This document shows, in pieces, positions 6,450 through 14,637 of a stretch of DNA of 37,112 nucleotides. The stretch is from the NCBI GenBank assembly GCA_023458215.1, contig JAEXAJ010000091.1, forward strand, positions 1 to 37,112, given 5' to 3'. This DNA comes from Bacteroidota bacterium. Lineage in GTDB: Bacteria; Bacteroidota; Bacteroidia; Bacteroidales; Bacteroidaceae. The notes beneath the pieces were generated by a model. It was given only the letters and a program-made list of their open reading frames with translations, did not search any database and was not told the DNA's origin. A program made the position numbers and the translations under genes. Numbering within the stretch: position 1 is the stretch's first letter; every line of letters starts with the position of its first letter.

Positions 6450-9400
6450 TTAAAATGTGATATTCGCACCGATCGTATAGGTACGTGCCTGCGGATAAGT
6501 ACCGCCATCCAGTCCATTACGTGTTCCTACTTCAGGATCATAACCGGTATAGTTGGTTACAGTGAACAGGTTTTCGCCCTGAACAAAGAAACGCAATCCT
6601 TTTACACCCACCTTCTGCAACAATTGCGACGGAAGACGATAACCAATCTGAAGCACCTTAAGACGCAAATACGAACCATCTTCTACGAAGAAGTCTGAAA
6701 TCTGGTAGTTGTTGTTGTCACCTTCTACAATGCGGGGCACCCAGTTGGAAGTACCTTCCCCATGCCAGCGGTTCAACCAGGATTTATCGTAGTTACCGAA
6801 GGCTACGTTAGAACGGCGGTAAAGTTTATAAATATCATTACCAATACTGCCTTGGAAGAATGCATTGAAGTCGAAACCTTTCCATTCGGCAGTCAGTGTA
6901 AGGCCGTAAGTCCAGTCCGGATTCGGATCACCGATCATAGTACGGTCATCGCCGTTGATACCGTCTTTTCCATCCAGATCCTTGAAGCGGATGTCACCCG
7001 GTTTGGCATTCGGTTGTTTCTTTTTTACCTCACCGGTTGCAGTGGTATAGGTATAGTTGTCAATTTCTTGTTGGTTTTGGAAGATACCATCATGTATGTA
7101 ACCATAGAAGAAACCGAACGGACGTCCATTTTCTCTATAAGTGACCTGACCGCCCATACCGCCGCCGATACCGTCGATACCTGCCCGGTCGGGACCTTGG
7201 TTGGTTACGGTGTTCTTCACGTAGGAAGCATTCCCACTGATACCGAAGTTCACATCACCTGCCCGGAAGCGATAAGAGGCTTCCAACTCCAAACCTTCAT
7301 TCTTAACCGTACCTTGATTGACGGTCATACTGCTGTAACTGGTGTACAAAGGAATCGGCATAGAAAGCAACATGTCCTTTGTCTTCTTTACGAAATAGTC
7401 CGCCGAGAATGTCAATGCACTGTTGAAGAAACGAAGATCAAGTCCCAAGTCGGTCTGTTCGGATGTCTCCCATTTCAGGTCGGCGTTGGCATAACCTGAG
7501 GGCAACATACCTGTATAAACTTTACCATCTACTACAGCATTCTTACCTTGGCTCATCATACTTGTATAGGCAAATGCACCGATACGTTCGTTACCATTCT
7601 GCCCCCAGCTGAAACGAATCTTTGCAAAATCAAACCAAGACGGCTTGTTAGCCATAAATTCCTCGCGGGTCAGTACCCATCCCACCGATACCGAGGGGAA
7701 TGTAGCATATTGATGATTACGTCCGAAGTTGGATGAACCGTCACGACGTACTACTGCTTCCAGCAAATACTTCTCGTCATAGTTGTAATTGATACGTCCG
7801 AACACGGAAGCAATACGATGGTCTTTCGCTCCACCCCATACCTTGGATTGTTCTTCGGGAGCGGTAGCGGTATCGATATAACCCTTGTCAATGTCTACCA
7901 CCAACAGGTTATAGTCTTCTGCCTCCAAATTAGAATAATGATAGGAAGACATACTTGTACCCAGCAAAGCACCTACATTGTGACGTCCGAAAGACTTGTT
8001 ATAAGAAAGAACATTTTCCCATTGCCAGTAGGAAGACTCACGTTTCTTATCTTCTACTTTAGAAGTGGAGTTCTTGCTGGTAGCGTTCAGTTCATAAACA
8101 GGAGTTACATTCTTGATGGAGTTGAATACCCATTCGGCTCCATAAGTAGTCTTGAACTTCAAGCCCGGCAGGAGGTCGACATCCAAATTAAAGTTTGCGC
8201 CAAAGTTCTGAGGCATCGTTCGCTGGTTATGATTCACCTGAATGGCAGCCAACGGATTGGTGATCTCGCGCATCTCGATGATATTGTAAGACTGACCATT
8301 GGGGGCAATCACACGATTAGGATATGTAATGTCATACTCTGCCAGTTTAGTAGGGTCAGTCTGATAAACAGGCTCAGTGGGAGGTAACATATTCATAGAG
8401 GAGATAATACCTGAAGATTCGCTGTTATTGATGGTATTACCCGTTTGGATAGTCTTAGAGTAACTTGCAATGGCACCGAAGGTGATTTTATTCAGCCAGT
8501 TGCGCGACTTTGTATCGAGCAACACATTATTATAATTCAAACGTACATTATAGCGTTCGTAGTCAGAATGTCCTTTGGCATAAATACCCTCTTGCTTCAA
8601 GTATCCGAAAGAAGCATAGTAAGTGGAATTCTCATTACCACCGCTCAAAGAAACTTTGTGGTTCGTGATAGGTGCATTCTTGTTTTGCAATTCTTTCTGC
8701 CAGTCTGTGTTCACGTTAGTAGCAGTAGGGAAGTAAGGGTCTTTACCGGAATTCTTAGCCATTTCGTTCATTAACATCTGATAGTCCGAACTACCCAGCA
8801 AATCTATCTTCCTGGCAGGGTTCTGGATACCGTATGTAAACTCATAGTTCAAGGTTGCTTTGCCCTTAACACCTTTCTTAGTAGTAATCAATATGACACC
8901 GTTTGCACCACGGGCACCATAGATAGCAGCAGAAGCAGCATCTTTCAATATTTCAATGGACTCGATATCCGAAGGATTCAGATGACTGATACCTTCTTCC
9001 GAAGGCATACCATCGACAATGTAAAGCGGATTGGCATCGTTCACCGTACCTGTACCGCGCACACGGATTTTGGACTCCGCACCCGGTTGACCCGAGTTAG
9101 AGATAATCTGCACACCCGACACCTTGCCTTTCATAGCATTCTGTACGCTCGTCGGATTTCCTCTGTCCAGCTCTTCGCTGGTCACACGGCTCACAGCAGA
9201 AGAAAGTACGCTCTTCTTTTGTACACCATATCCCACTACAATCACTTCGTCCAGCAATTCGGAAGAATCGGCAAAACGCACTTTCAGGTTAGTATCTGCG
9301 GCCGTAAGTTTATGTTCTACATTCTCATAACCTATAAATGAGAAGACGAGCACATCACCTACAGAAGCCTTCAGGCTAAAGCGTCCGTCCACATCAGTCA

Positions 9401-9560
9401 CCGTGCCAATGGCCGGGTTGGTCTTTACAGAGACATTAGCACCGGGAACAGTTTCATTCGTGGGGTCATATACGACGCCTTGCACATTAATTTGTTGGGC
9501 AAATAGCTGCAAGGAACACAAGATAGTGCAGAGCAGCATTAGAATCTTTTTTCGTTTCAT
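6450..9560 (-). CDS. susC-like: SusC-family TonB-dependent outer-membrane transporter
   Basis: 1036 aa, a normal SusC length. A signal peptide ends near residue 21 (QLFAQQ). A carboxypeptidase-D regulatory-like domain follows (about 23-100; VQGVVYDPTNETVPGANV, GTVTDVDGRFSL). The TonB-box region EVIVVGYG lies near residue 105. The plug domain follows (about 110-225; VSGVQI, IRVRGTGT, PLYIVDGMP, IEILKDAASAAIYGARGANGVI). The remaining part is the 22-strand barrel, ending in the aromatic TIGANITF. It imports oligosaccharides held by SusD using TonB energy. It is the first gene of the susCD pair; the 226 bp upstream hold the terminator of the GH18 operon and no consensus -7 box, as expected for a promoter that needs the hybrid regulator. 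Confidence 0.96.
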   Translation of the reverse strand: MKRKKILMLLCTILCSLQLFAQQINVQGVVYDPTNETVPGANVSVKTNPAIGTVTDVDGRFSLKASVGDVLVFSFIGYENVEHKLTAADTNLKVRFADSSELLDEVIVVGYGVQKKSVLSSAVSRVTSEELDRGNPTSVQNAMKGKVSGVQIISNSGQPGAESKIRVRGTGTVNDANPLYIVDGMPSEEGISHLNPSDIESIEILKDAASAAIYGARGANGVILITTKKGVKGKATLNYEFTYGIQNPARKIDLLGSSDYQMLMNEMAKNSGKDPYFPTATNVNTDWQKELQNKNAPITNHKVSLSGGNENSTYYASFGYLKQEGIYAKGHSDYERYNVRLNYNNVLLDTKSRNWLNKITFGAIASYSKTIQTGNTINNSESSGIISSMNMLPPTEPVYQTDPTKLAEYDITYPNRVIAPNGQSYNIIEMREITNPLAAIQVNHNQRTMPQNFGANFNLDVDLLPGLKFKTTYGAEWVFNSIKNVTPVYELNATSKNSTSKVEDKKRESSYWQWENVLSYNKSFGRHNVGALLGTSMSSYHYSNLEAEDYNLLVVDIDKGYIDTATAPEEQSKVWGGAKDHRIASVFGRINYNYDEKYLLEAVVRRDGSSNFGRNHQYATFPSVSVGWVLTREEFMANKPSWFDFAKIRFSWGQNGNERIGAFAYTSMMSQGKNAVVDGKVYTGMLPSGYANADLKWETSEQTDLGLDLRFFNSALTFSADYFVKKTKDMLLSMPIPLYTSYSSMTVNQGTVKNEGLELEASYRFRAGDVNFGISGNASYVKNTVTNQGPDRAGIDGIGGGMGGQVTYRENGRPFGFFYGYIHDGIFQNQQEIDNYTYTTATGEVKKKQPNAKPGDIRFKDLDGKDGINGDDRTMIGDPNPDWTYGLTLTAEWKGFDFNAFFQGSIGNDIYKLYRRSNVAFGNYDKSWLNRWHGEGTSNWVPRIVEGDNNNYQISDFFVEDGSYLRLKVLQIGYRLPSQLLQKVGVKGLRFFVQGENLFTVTNYTGYDPEVGTRNGLDGGTYPQARTYTIGANITF

Positions 9561-9719
9561 AAATAGTAGTATTAGTTATTAATTAAGGAATTCCGATGGA
9601 CGAAAGTACACGTTACTTTCAAAATCAAAGTCGAATATTTCTCATAAGAAGTTCATTTTCTAACATTCAAATCAAAAAGGTTTTATTTTAAACTTGAAGT
9701 GATGAATTTTAAACCCGGC

Positions 9720-9752
9720 AAAAAAAAGCGGCTACACTCGTGTGCAACCGCT
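9720..9752 (-). terminator. Rho-independent terminator of the GH18 operon
   Basis: Bases 9727-9737 and 9742-9752 form an 11-bp stem (two G-T pairs) with a 4-nt loop. On the minus strand the stem is followed by eight T residues (9727 to 9720). It separates the ROK-nagB-MFS-GH18 transcript from susC. Confidence 0.92.
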
Positions 9753-9786
9753 ATATACTAAATCATTCAATCGGAGACTGAAATAA

Positions 9787-11508
9787 CTATCTATCCAAAG
9801 TCCAATTTATAGCATTTCTAAACATAGTCGTAAATTCCTTCGTATCATACAACCGCTTGCTGTGTCCTATCTGGAAATAAACATTGCGTGCTTTCTTATG
9901 CTTGTTTACCCAAACCACCGGGTGGTCGCCCATCTTAATATCCGACGCAGGGGTATAAGTAGATTCATCTACATTTGCCAGCACATGCACGTTGGGACGG
10001 GGGCTTTTATCGTATGTGTACCACTCATCATCAGGTACTACAAACGAAGAAGGAACACCTTTCATGACCGGATGTTTTTTATCTTCTACGATAACCGTAC
10101 CGTCTGCCAGCGGAGCTATGTAACCTTTGAAACGTATGCCACCCATAAAGTCGGAGAACCAAGGCCACATCTGATAGCCATCAAACTCGCCCAGCAACGT
10201 GGCATGATGGAAACCTATCCAGCCACCTTTGCCGTGTTCTATATAGTCAATGAAAGCATTCTCCGCTTCCTTCGGCCAAGTATAGGGTGGAAAATCCAGT
10301 TGGATAATCAAGCTGAACTGTGACAAATAGGCCTCTGTAATGGGAGCCGCATTATTAATTTCGGTAATACTGAAATCATGTTTCGCACCTTCATTTGCCA
10401 ACCATTTCATTCCGGCATCCGTAAATCCGCCATGCTGTCCGCCTCTTTCCGTCAATACAAGTACCTTCGTCTTGTTGGGTTTACCCAGCAAACCTTCAGC
10501 CACCGTACGACGCAAATCTCCTTTTTCATTATCACCGCTGTAATCCCAATACATACCGCCCAGCAAATCTCTGTTTACTATATATTGGCATTTGATGGCC
10601 AACGAACGGGGATTCTCAAATCCAAAGACAAGCGTATCATTCTTATTTACCAAATAAGGCACTTGTGCTACCTCATCCCACTTTTCAGTAATATCTTTAT
10701 GGGTATTGCCCACTTTATTGTAGTCTTGGAAGTTGGGATAATTAGCACCGCCACGACCATAAAAAGGCATCCCCATCACTAGCTTGGAAGGAGGTACACC
10801 GGCTTTCAGATGAGCATTTACAGCCTGATCCGAAGTTATATCGCCACTATTCACCGAAGGATAAAGTGCAGAATGATGCTTCGGGGCATTTGCCATATCG
10901 TATGACATAATATTCACAAAGTCAATGTATGGAAGAATGGCTTTGAAATCAATGTATTGCCCGGAGGCGACAGTAGCCAGTGTCAGTTCTTTCTTATCGC
11001 CTATAGCCGCTCTGATATCACGCATCAGGAGTGTGAAGTTCTTCGTATCATCGGGCGAAGAAGATATTTTCGCCGCCGAACTGGTAGGATATTCCCAGTC
11101 GATATCGATGCCATCCAAGCCAAACTCTTTCACAACCCGCTTGCAGTCTTTGGCAAATGCCAGACGATTGGCATCGCCGGCAGCCATTTCACTGAAACGC
11201 CCGCTTCCCCAACCACCGATAGAAAGCAACACTTTCAGTTCGGGCTTCTGCTTCTTGAGGGCTACAATCTGTTTCAAACGCTCTTCATTGTCAATCCTGA
11301 CACCATTAAACGTATCGTTGACATGACCGAATGCATAGTTGATATGCGTCATGTATTGAGGTTCGGGCATTATGTCACTCCATGAAGTAACGTATGCTAC
11401 AATTACTTTTGAGTCGAAAGGTTTCGTTACGTTTTCTTTCGACTTAGCACCGCCACTCGAAGCTAATACAGCCAAGACGGCGACCAAAATCAATTTAAGT
11501 TTATTCAT
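9787..11508 (-). CDS. GH18 chitinase-like enzyme fused to a ThuA domain
   Basis: 573 aa from the ATG at 11508; a GTG two codons upstream is less likely. A hydrophobic signal (KLILVAVLAVLASSGG) directs export. Numbered from that GTG, the GH18 barrel covers about 35-345. It has the SxGG strand (VLLSIGGWG, 95-103), the catalytic box DGIDIDWE with acid/base Glu141, SYD at 204-206, GMPFYGR at 248-254 and the conserved Trp323. These point to beta-1,4-GlcNAc hydrolysis (chitinase or chito-oligosaccharide type) with substrate-assisted catalysis. Residues about 349-575 form a ThuA-like domain (VLVLTERGGQHGGF, GGWIGFHHA, HPVMKGVPSSFV, GDHPVVWVNK, YFQIGHS). The fusion is unusual. The gene begins 11 bp after the sugar permease and ends the operon. 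Confidence 0.92.
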   Translation of the reverse strand: MNKLKLILVAVLAVLASSGGAKSKENVTKPFDSKVIVAYVTSWSDIMPEPQYMTHINYAFGHVNDTFNGVRIDNEERLKQIVALKKQKPELKVLLSIGGWGSGRFSEMAAGDANRLAFAKDCKRVVKEFGLDGIDIDWEYPTSSAAKISSSPDDTKNFTLLMRDIRAAIGDKKELTLATVASGQYIDFKAILPYIDFVNIMSYDMANAPKHHSALYPSVNSGDITSDQAVNAHLKAGVPPSKLVMGMPFYGRGGANYPNFQDYNKVGNTHKDITEKWDEVAQVPYLVNKNDTLVFGFENPRSLAIKCQYIVNRDLLGGMYWDYSGDNEKGDLRRTVAEGLLGKPNKTKVLVLTERGGQHGGFTDAGMKWLANEGAKHDFSITEINNAAPITEAYLSQFSLIIQLDFPPYTWPKEAENAFIDYIEHGKGGWIGFHHATLLGEFDGYQMWPWFSDFMGGIRFKGYIAPLADGTVIVEDKKHPVMKGVPSSFVVPDDEWYTYDKSPRPNVHVLANVDESTYTPASDIKMGDHPVVWVNKHKKARNVYFQIGHSKRLYDTKEFTTMFRNAINWTLDR

Positions 11509-11519
11509 AAGCACTCTAT

Positions 11520-12779
11520 TTAATCAGCTGTTTGACGAACACGTGAACCTATCAAGGCATAGTATAGCATAAATACCTCACCCAAAATGACAATAAACCA
11601 AGACCATCTCCAACCTCCCAGTACATCGGCCAGTACACCTTGTAATAAAGGCAAGATAGCGCCACCTACCACTCCAATCATAAATACACCGGATGCCACC
11701 GAAGTATATTTCCCTAAACGGGCTACAGATAAGGTAAATATAGCCCCCCACATAATAGAATGGAACAACCCGACTGCCGTCAGCAACCACGGGTTATTCA
11801 GCAATATAGCCGCCAATGCAAGCACTCCTGCGGAAATGGTGGTAACCACCAACTGCACACGGGGAGAGATCTTACTCAGCGAACTACCCACCAATCGGCC
11901 TACAAGCATGCCACCCCAATAAAGTGTAGCCATTAGTGCCGGAGACGCATCGTTCATTTCAATGGCATAAAGATTGATATTTGCACCGATACATACTTCA
12001 ACCCCCACATAAAAGAAAATAGCCACCACCCCTAAAGTAAGATGGCTGAATGACCAGACACTCTTTTCAAGCTTCTCTCCTTTCTCTACCCTGGTTCCCT
12101 GTATATCGGGCAAAGATAGCTTCATTAAAATTAAAACAATCAAAGAAATGACTACCATTAACGAAAAAAATGGAATCATCAGCTGATTGATCTGAATATC
12201 TTCCATCGCTAAACCGCCGAAAACTACACCAGTTACAAAATAAGGAGCAAGGGTAGTTCCCACAGAGTTGGCAGAGCCACCGATAGCCAACCGTTGAATA
12301 GACTGGGTACCTTTCACATGGCATGCCGTAAGGTAAGGGTTAATAACCACTTGCAAAATGGTAGCAGATGCGCCAACCACGAATGATCCTAAAAGGAATA
12401 TCAGAAAGCCACCGGGAATAACATTCTCGCCCACCTGCCAATTGGCACCCGGAAAGTGTACGGTAAAGTAGGAAGAAGCAAAGAATAATCCTAAACCGGC
12501 TATCATTACCAGCAGCCCACGCATCAACGTACCTTTGTAACCGTGTTTGCTGATCCAAGATGAACCAACCCCTCCACAAACCGGATAAGCCAAGAACCAA
12601 GAAAAGGTGATTAAAGTGGCAAATGTATTTTTCAATCCGCCTACCTCTGAAAGGAATGTTTCCTTCAGTGGACCTTGAAACTGAGTATTGGCAGTAGTAA
12701 GGAAACCGACGATGAAGAACAGGAATACCATTGTTAAAAATGGCCCCATATAGTTTATTTGTTTTTCTTGTTGTGTCAT
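11520..12779 (-). CDS. FucP-type MFS sugar permease (probable GlcNAc uptake)
   Basis: 419 aa with about 12 hydrophobic helices and no signal peptide; inner membrane. The N-terminus (MGPFLTMVFLFFIVGFLTTANTQFQGPLKETF) and the segment ATILQVVINPYLTACH with QRLAIGGSANSVGTTLAPYF fit the fucose/glucose-galactose porter family (FHS), which in Bacteroidetes also includes NagP-like GlcNAc permeases. With the kinase and deaminase genes next to it, GlcNAc or glucosamine is the likely cargo, imported by proton symport and phosphorylated afterwards by the ROK kinase. It lies 25 bp after nagB and 11 bp before the GH18 gene. The family is certain, the sugar is inferred. Confidence 0.9.
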   Translation of the reverse strand: MTQQEKQINYMGPFLTMVFLFFIVGFLTTANTQFQGPLKETFLSEVGGLKNTFATLITFSWFLAYPVCGGVGSSWISKHGYKGTLMRGLLVMIAGLGLFFASSYFTVHFPGANWQVGENVIPGGFLIFLLGSFVVGASATILQVVINPYLTACHVKGTQSIQRLAIGGSANSVGTTLAPYFVTGVVFGGLAMEDIQINQLMIPFFSLMVVISLIVLILMKLSLPDIQGTRVEKGEKLEKSVWSFSHLTLGVVAIFFYVGVEVCIGANINLYAIEMNDASPALMATLYWGGMLVGRLVGSSLSKISPRVQLVVTTISAGVLALAAILLNNPWLLTAVGLFHSIMWGAIFTLSVARLGKYTSVASGVFMIGVVGGAILPLLQGVLADVLGGWRWSWFIVILGEVFMLYYALIGSRVRQTAD

Positions 12780-12804
12780 GATAATTAATTTAAAGTATTA
12801 GATA

Positions 12805-13539
12805 TTAAGAGTGAGAAAGTTTGGACGCCGCCGCATTATCCAAAAGAAACTCGCAATTCGGATGAAGTTGCAAGATAGAAGCCGGAACGTCAGTTGTTAC
12901 AGGTCCTTCGAGCATCTCCTTAACTATATCGGTCTTGTTTGGCCCTTTAGCAACCAAGACTATTTTGCGTGCCTGCATAATGTTCTTTATGCCCAGCGTA
13001 GCACCACCCAGTTCTACATCTTCCGGAGTGTTTGTCTCTCTGCGGATACGTGCTTCCAATTCAACATTCATTTTAGTTACCCAAGCTTCTTCATCAAAAG
13101 GAGATTGAGGCTGGTTGAAACCTAAGTGTCCGTTCTCTCCCAGTCCCAAAATCAGCAAGTCAATACCGCCACGACGGGCTATTTCTTGCTGAAAGTCTTT
13201 ACAAGCTTTGGAGAAATTATCAGAGACGGTAGGCAGCATCAGGAAGTTTTCTTCTTTGACGCCTAAGGCATCCATCAATTCTGTTTTGAGCATGGTATAG
13301 CATGCCCCCGCATATTCACGCGGTACATTGGTCACTTCATCAAGTCCGAAAAAGGTAGTAGACGCTACATTAAAAGGATATTCCGAATAGATTTTTCCAA
13401 TCAGACGGTGCATGTTTCCCGTAGTACGCCCGGTTGAAAGACCGATAACACTTTCAGGCTTATTCAATATTTCACCGATAATACGCCAGGCAGCGGTACA
13501 ATCGAATTCTCGCTCACTGTTTGCAACGGTTATTTTCAT
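12805..13539 (-). CDS. nagB: NagB-like glucosamine-6-phosphate deaminase
   Basis: 244 aa, the short form of the family. It would convert glucosamine-6-phosphate to fructose-6-phosphate and ammonia in the cytoplasm. Visible motifs: SxGRTTG (35-41) for phosphate binding, GLDEV (Asp67, matching E. coli Asp72), and GLGENGHLGFNQP (132-144). In E. coli numbering the last motif aligns Asn136 with Asp141, His138 with His143 and Gln143 with Glu148. The Asn is known in other short NagB proteins, but the Gln replacing the FNEP glutamate is unusual. An alternative is a deaminase or isomerase for galactosamine-6-phosphate. The gene sits in a tight same-strand run, 28 bp after the ROK kinase and 25 bp before the permease. 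Confidence 0.85.
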   Translation of the reverse strand: MKITVANSEREFDCTAAWRIIGEILNKPESVIGLSTGRTTGNMHRLIGKIYSEYPFNVASTTFFGLDEVTNVPREYAGACYTMLKTELMDALGVKEENFLMLPTVSDNFSKACKDFQQEIARRGGIDLLILGLGENGHLGFNQPQSPFDEEAWVTKMNVELEARIRRETNTPEDVELGGATLGIKNIMQARKIVLVAKGPNKTDIVKEMLEGPVTTDVPASILQLHPNCEFLLDNAAASKLSHS

Positions 13540-13567
13540 ACTATTATAGGTATTTAAGATTCCAGTT

Positions 13568-14509
13568 TTACATATTCATAGCTACCGCTCCTGCACCCAG
13601 CAAACCAATAAAACCCGGGTTCAGCTTAGTGATAACCACCCCGTTGCTTACAAATCGCATGGTAGTAGGATGAAGCTTTTCCAAAATCTTTTCGTGCATA
13701 TAACCATCGGCTACAATACCACCGCCCAGTACTACCGTATCAGGATCGATCACACGCACCAAGTTCATGATAAGATTAGCAATAGCTTCGGCAGCATTCT
13801 CTACCAAAACCGTACAAAGCGGATCGCCCTTCTGACTAAGCGTAAATACTTCGCTGACAAGTACCCGTTCTCCCTTTTCAGCAGGTATATGCAAGTTCGT
13901 TTCATATTGATTGCGCAACAAGCGGGCGCAGTTATCAAATCCGATACCGGCAGCAATAGCTTCCACACAATCCATTCTTCCACAACCGCACTTGATGCCG
14001 AGGTTCACGCCTACACGCACATGCCCCACTTCACCTGCATTAAAATGACTTCCCCGTATCTGCCTGCCATTAATGACTGTGCCTACGGCAATGCCGGTAC
14101 CTACATTTACATAGATGAAGTTCTTGGAGATTTGCCCGAAGCCCCACACGCGCTCGGCTCTTGTAGCACTCTTTACATCATTGTCGATATGGCAAGGAAT
14201 GTCGTATGTTTCCGATAATTCCTTAGCCAAAGCAATGGGCTGTGTACGACTGGGGTCTATTTGCAACCAAATACCTTTATTAGGATCCACACGTCCTATC
14301 AGACCGACACCCATTCCTAACGGTTTCTTGTCATACCATCCTACAGTTCTGATGTAATCATCGAGCGATGATTTAATAATATCCAGTGCGGCTTGCTGGT
14401 TAAAGTAACCGGAGTCATATTTCTTATATCTCAAGATATTTCCGTTACTGTCTACCTCGCCAATCAAAAGCTTGGTACCGCCTAAATCAAGACCTAAATA
14501 CGTTTCCAT
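13568..14509 (-). CDS. ROK-family sugar kinase
   Basis: 313 aa, cytoplasmic. The phosphate-binding loop DLGGTK (8-13), catalytic Asp111 in IDND (108-111), GTGI (137-140), GEVGH (159-163) and the ROK zinc site CGCGRMDC (Cys174, Cys176, Cys181) are all intact. There is no N-terminal helix-turn-helix, so it is a kinase rather than a NagC-type repressor. It probably phosphorylates GlcNAc, glucosamine or glucose with ATP, feeding the NagB-like enzyme encoded 28 bp downstream. It appears to be the first gene of the ROK-nagB-MFS-GH18 operon, with a 25-bp dyad 17 bp upstream of its ATG. The exact sugar cannot be read from the sequence. Confidence 0.9.
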   Translation of the reverse strand: METYLGLDLGGTKLLIGEVDSNGNILRYKKYDSGYFNQQAALDIIKSSLDDYIRTVGWYDKKPLGMGVGLIGRVDPNKGIWLQIDPSRTQPIALAKELSETYDIPCHIDNDVKSATRAERVWGFGQISKNFIYVNVGTGIAVGTVINGRQIRGSHFNAGEVGHVRVGVNLGIKCGCGRMDCVEAIAAGIGFDNCARLLRNQYETNLHIPAEKGERVLVSEVFTLSQKGDPLCTVLVENAAEAIANLIMNLVRVIDPDTVVLGGGIVADGYMHEKILEKLHPTTMRFVSNGVVITKLNPGFIGLLGAGAVAMNM

Positions 14510-14525
14510 TTTATATGCGTTTTTT

Positions 14526-14550
14526 AATATTGTTTACTGTTCACAATATT
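14526..14550. promoter_or_regulatory. 25-bp dyad upstream of the ROK kinase gene
   Basis: AATATTGT (14526-14533) and ACAATATT (14543-14550) are perfect inverted arms around a 9-nt centre, placed 17-41 bp before the ATG. The size and position suit an operator. No copy of it was found upstream of susC, so the binding factor is unknown. Confidence 0.45.
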
Positions 14551-14637
14551 ACGCACTATCAGGGAAATGAAGGTTTATTTTTTAACAAAAAAGGTTCGAT
14601 ACTTGTCCGTAATAGTCGAAAAGCTGTTTTTATAGCT

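Noticed and set aside
9561..9726. Consensus promoter for susC
   Set aside because: Several CAAA runs occur but none completes a TAnnTTTG box on the minus strand, so no site is annotated.
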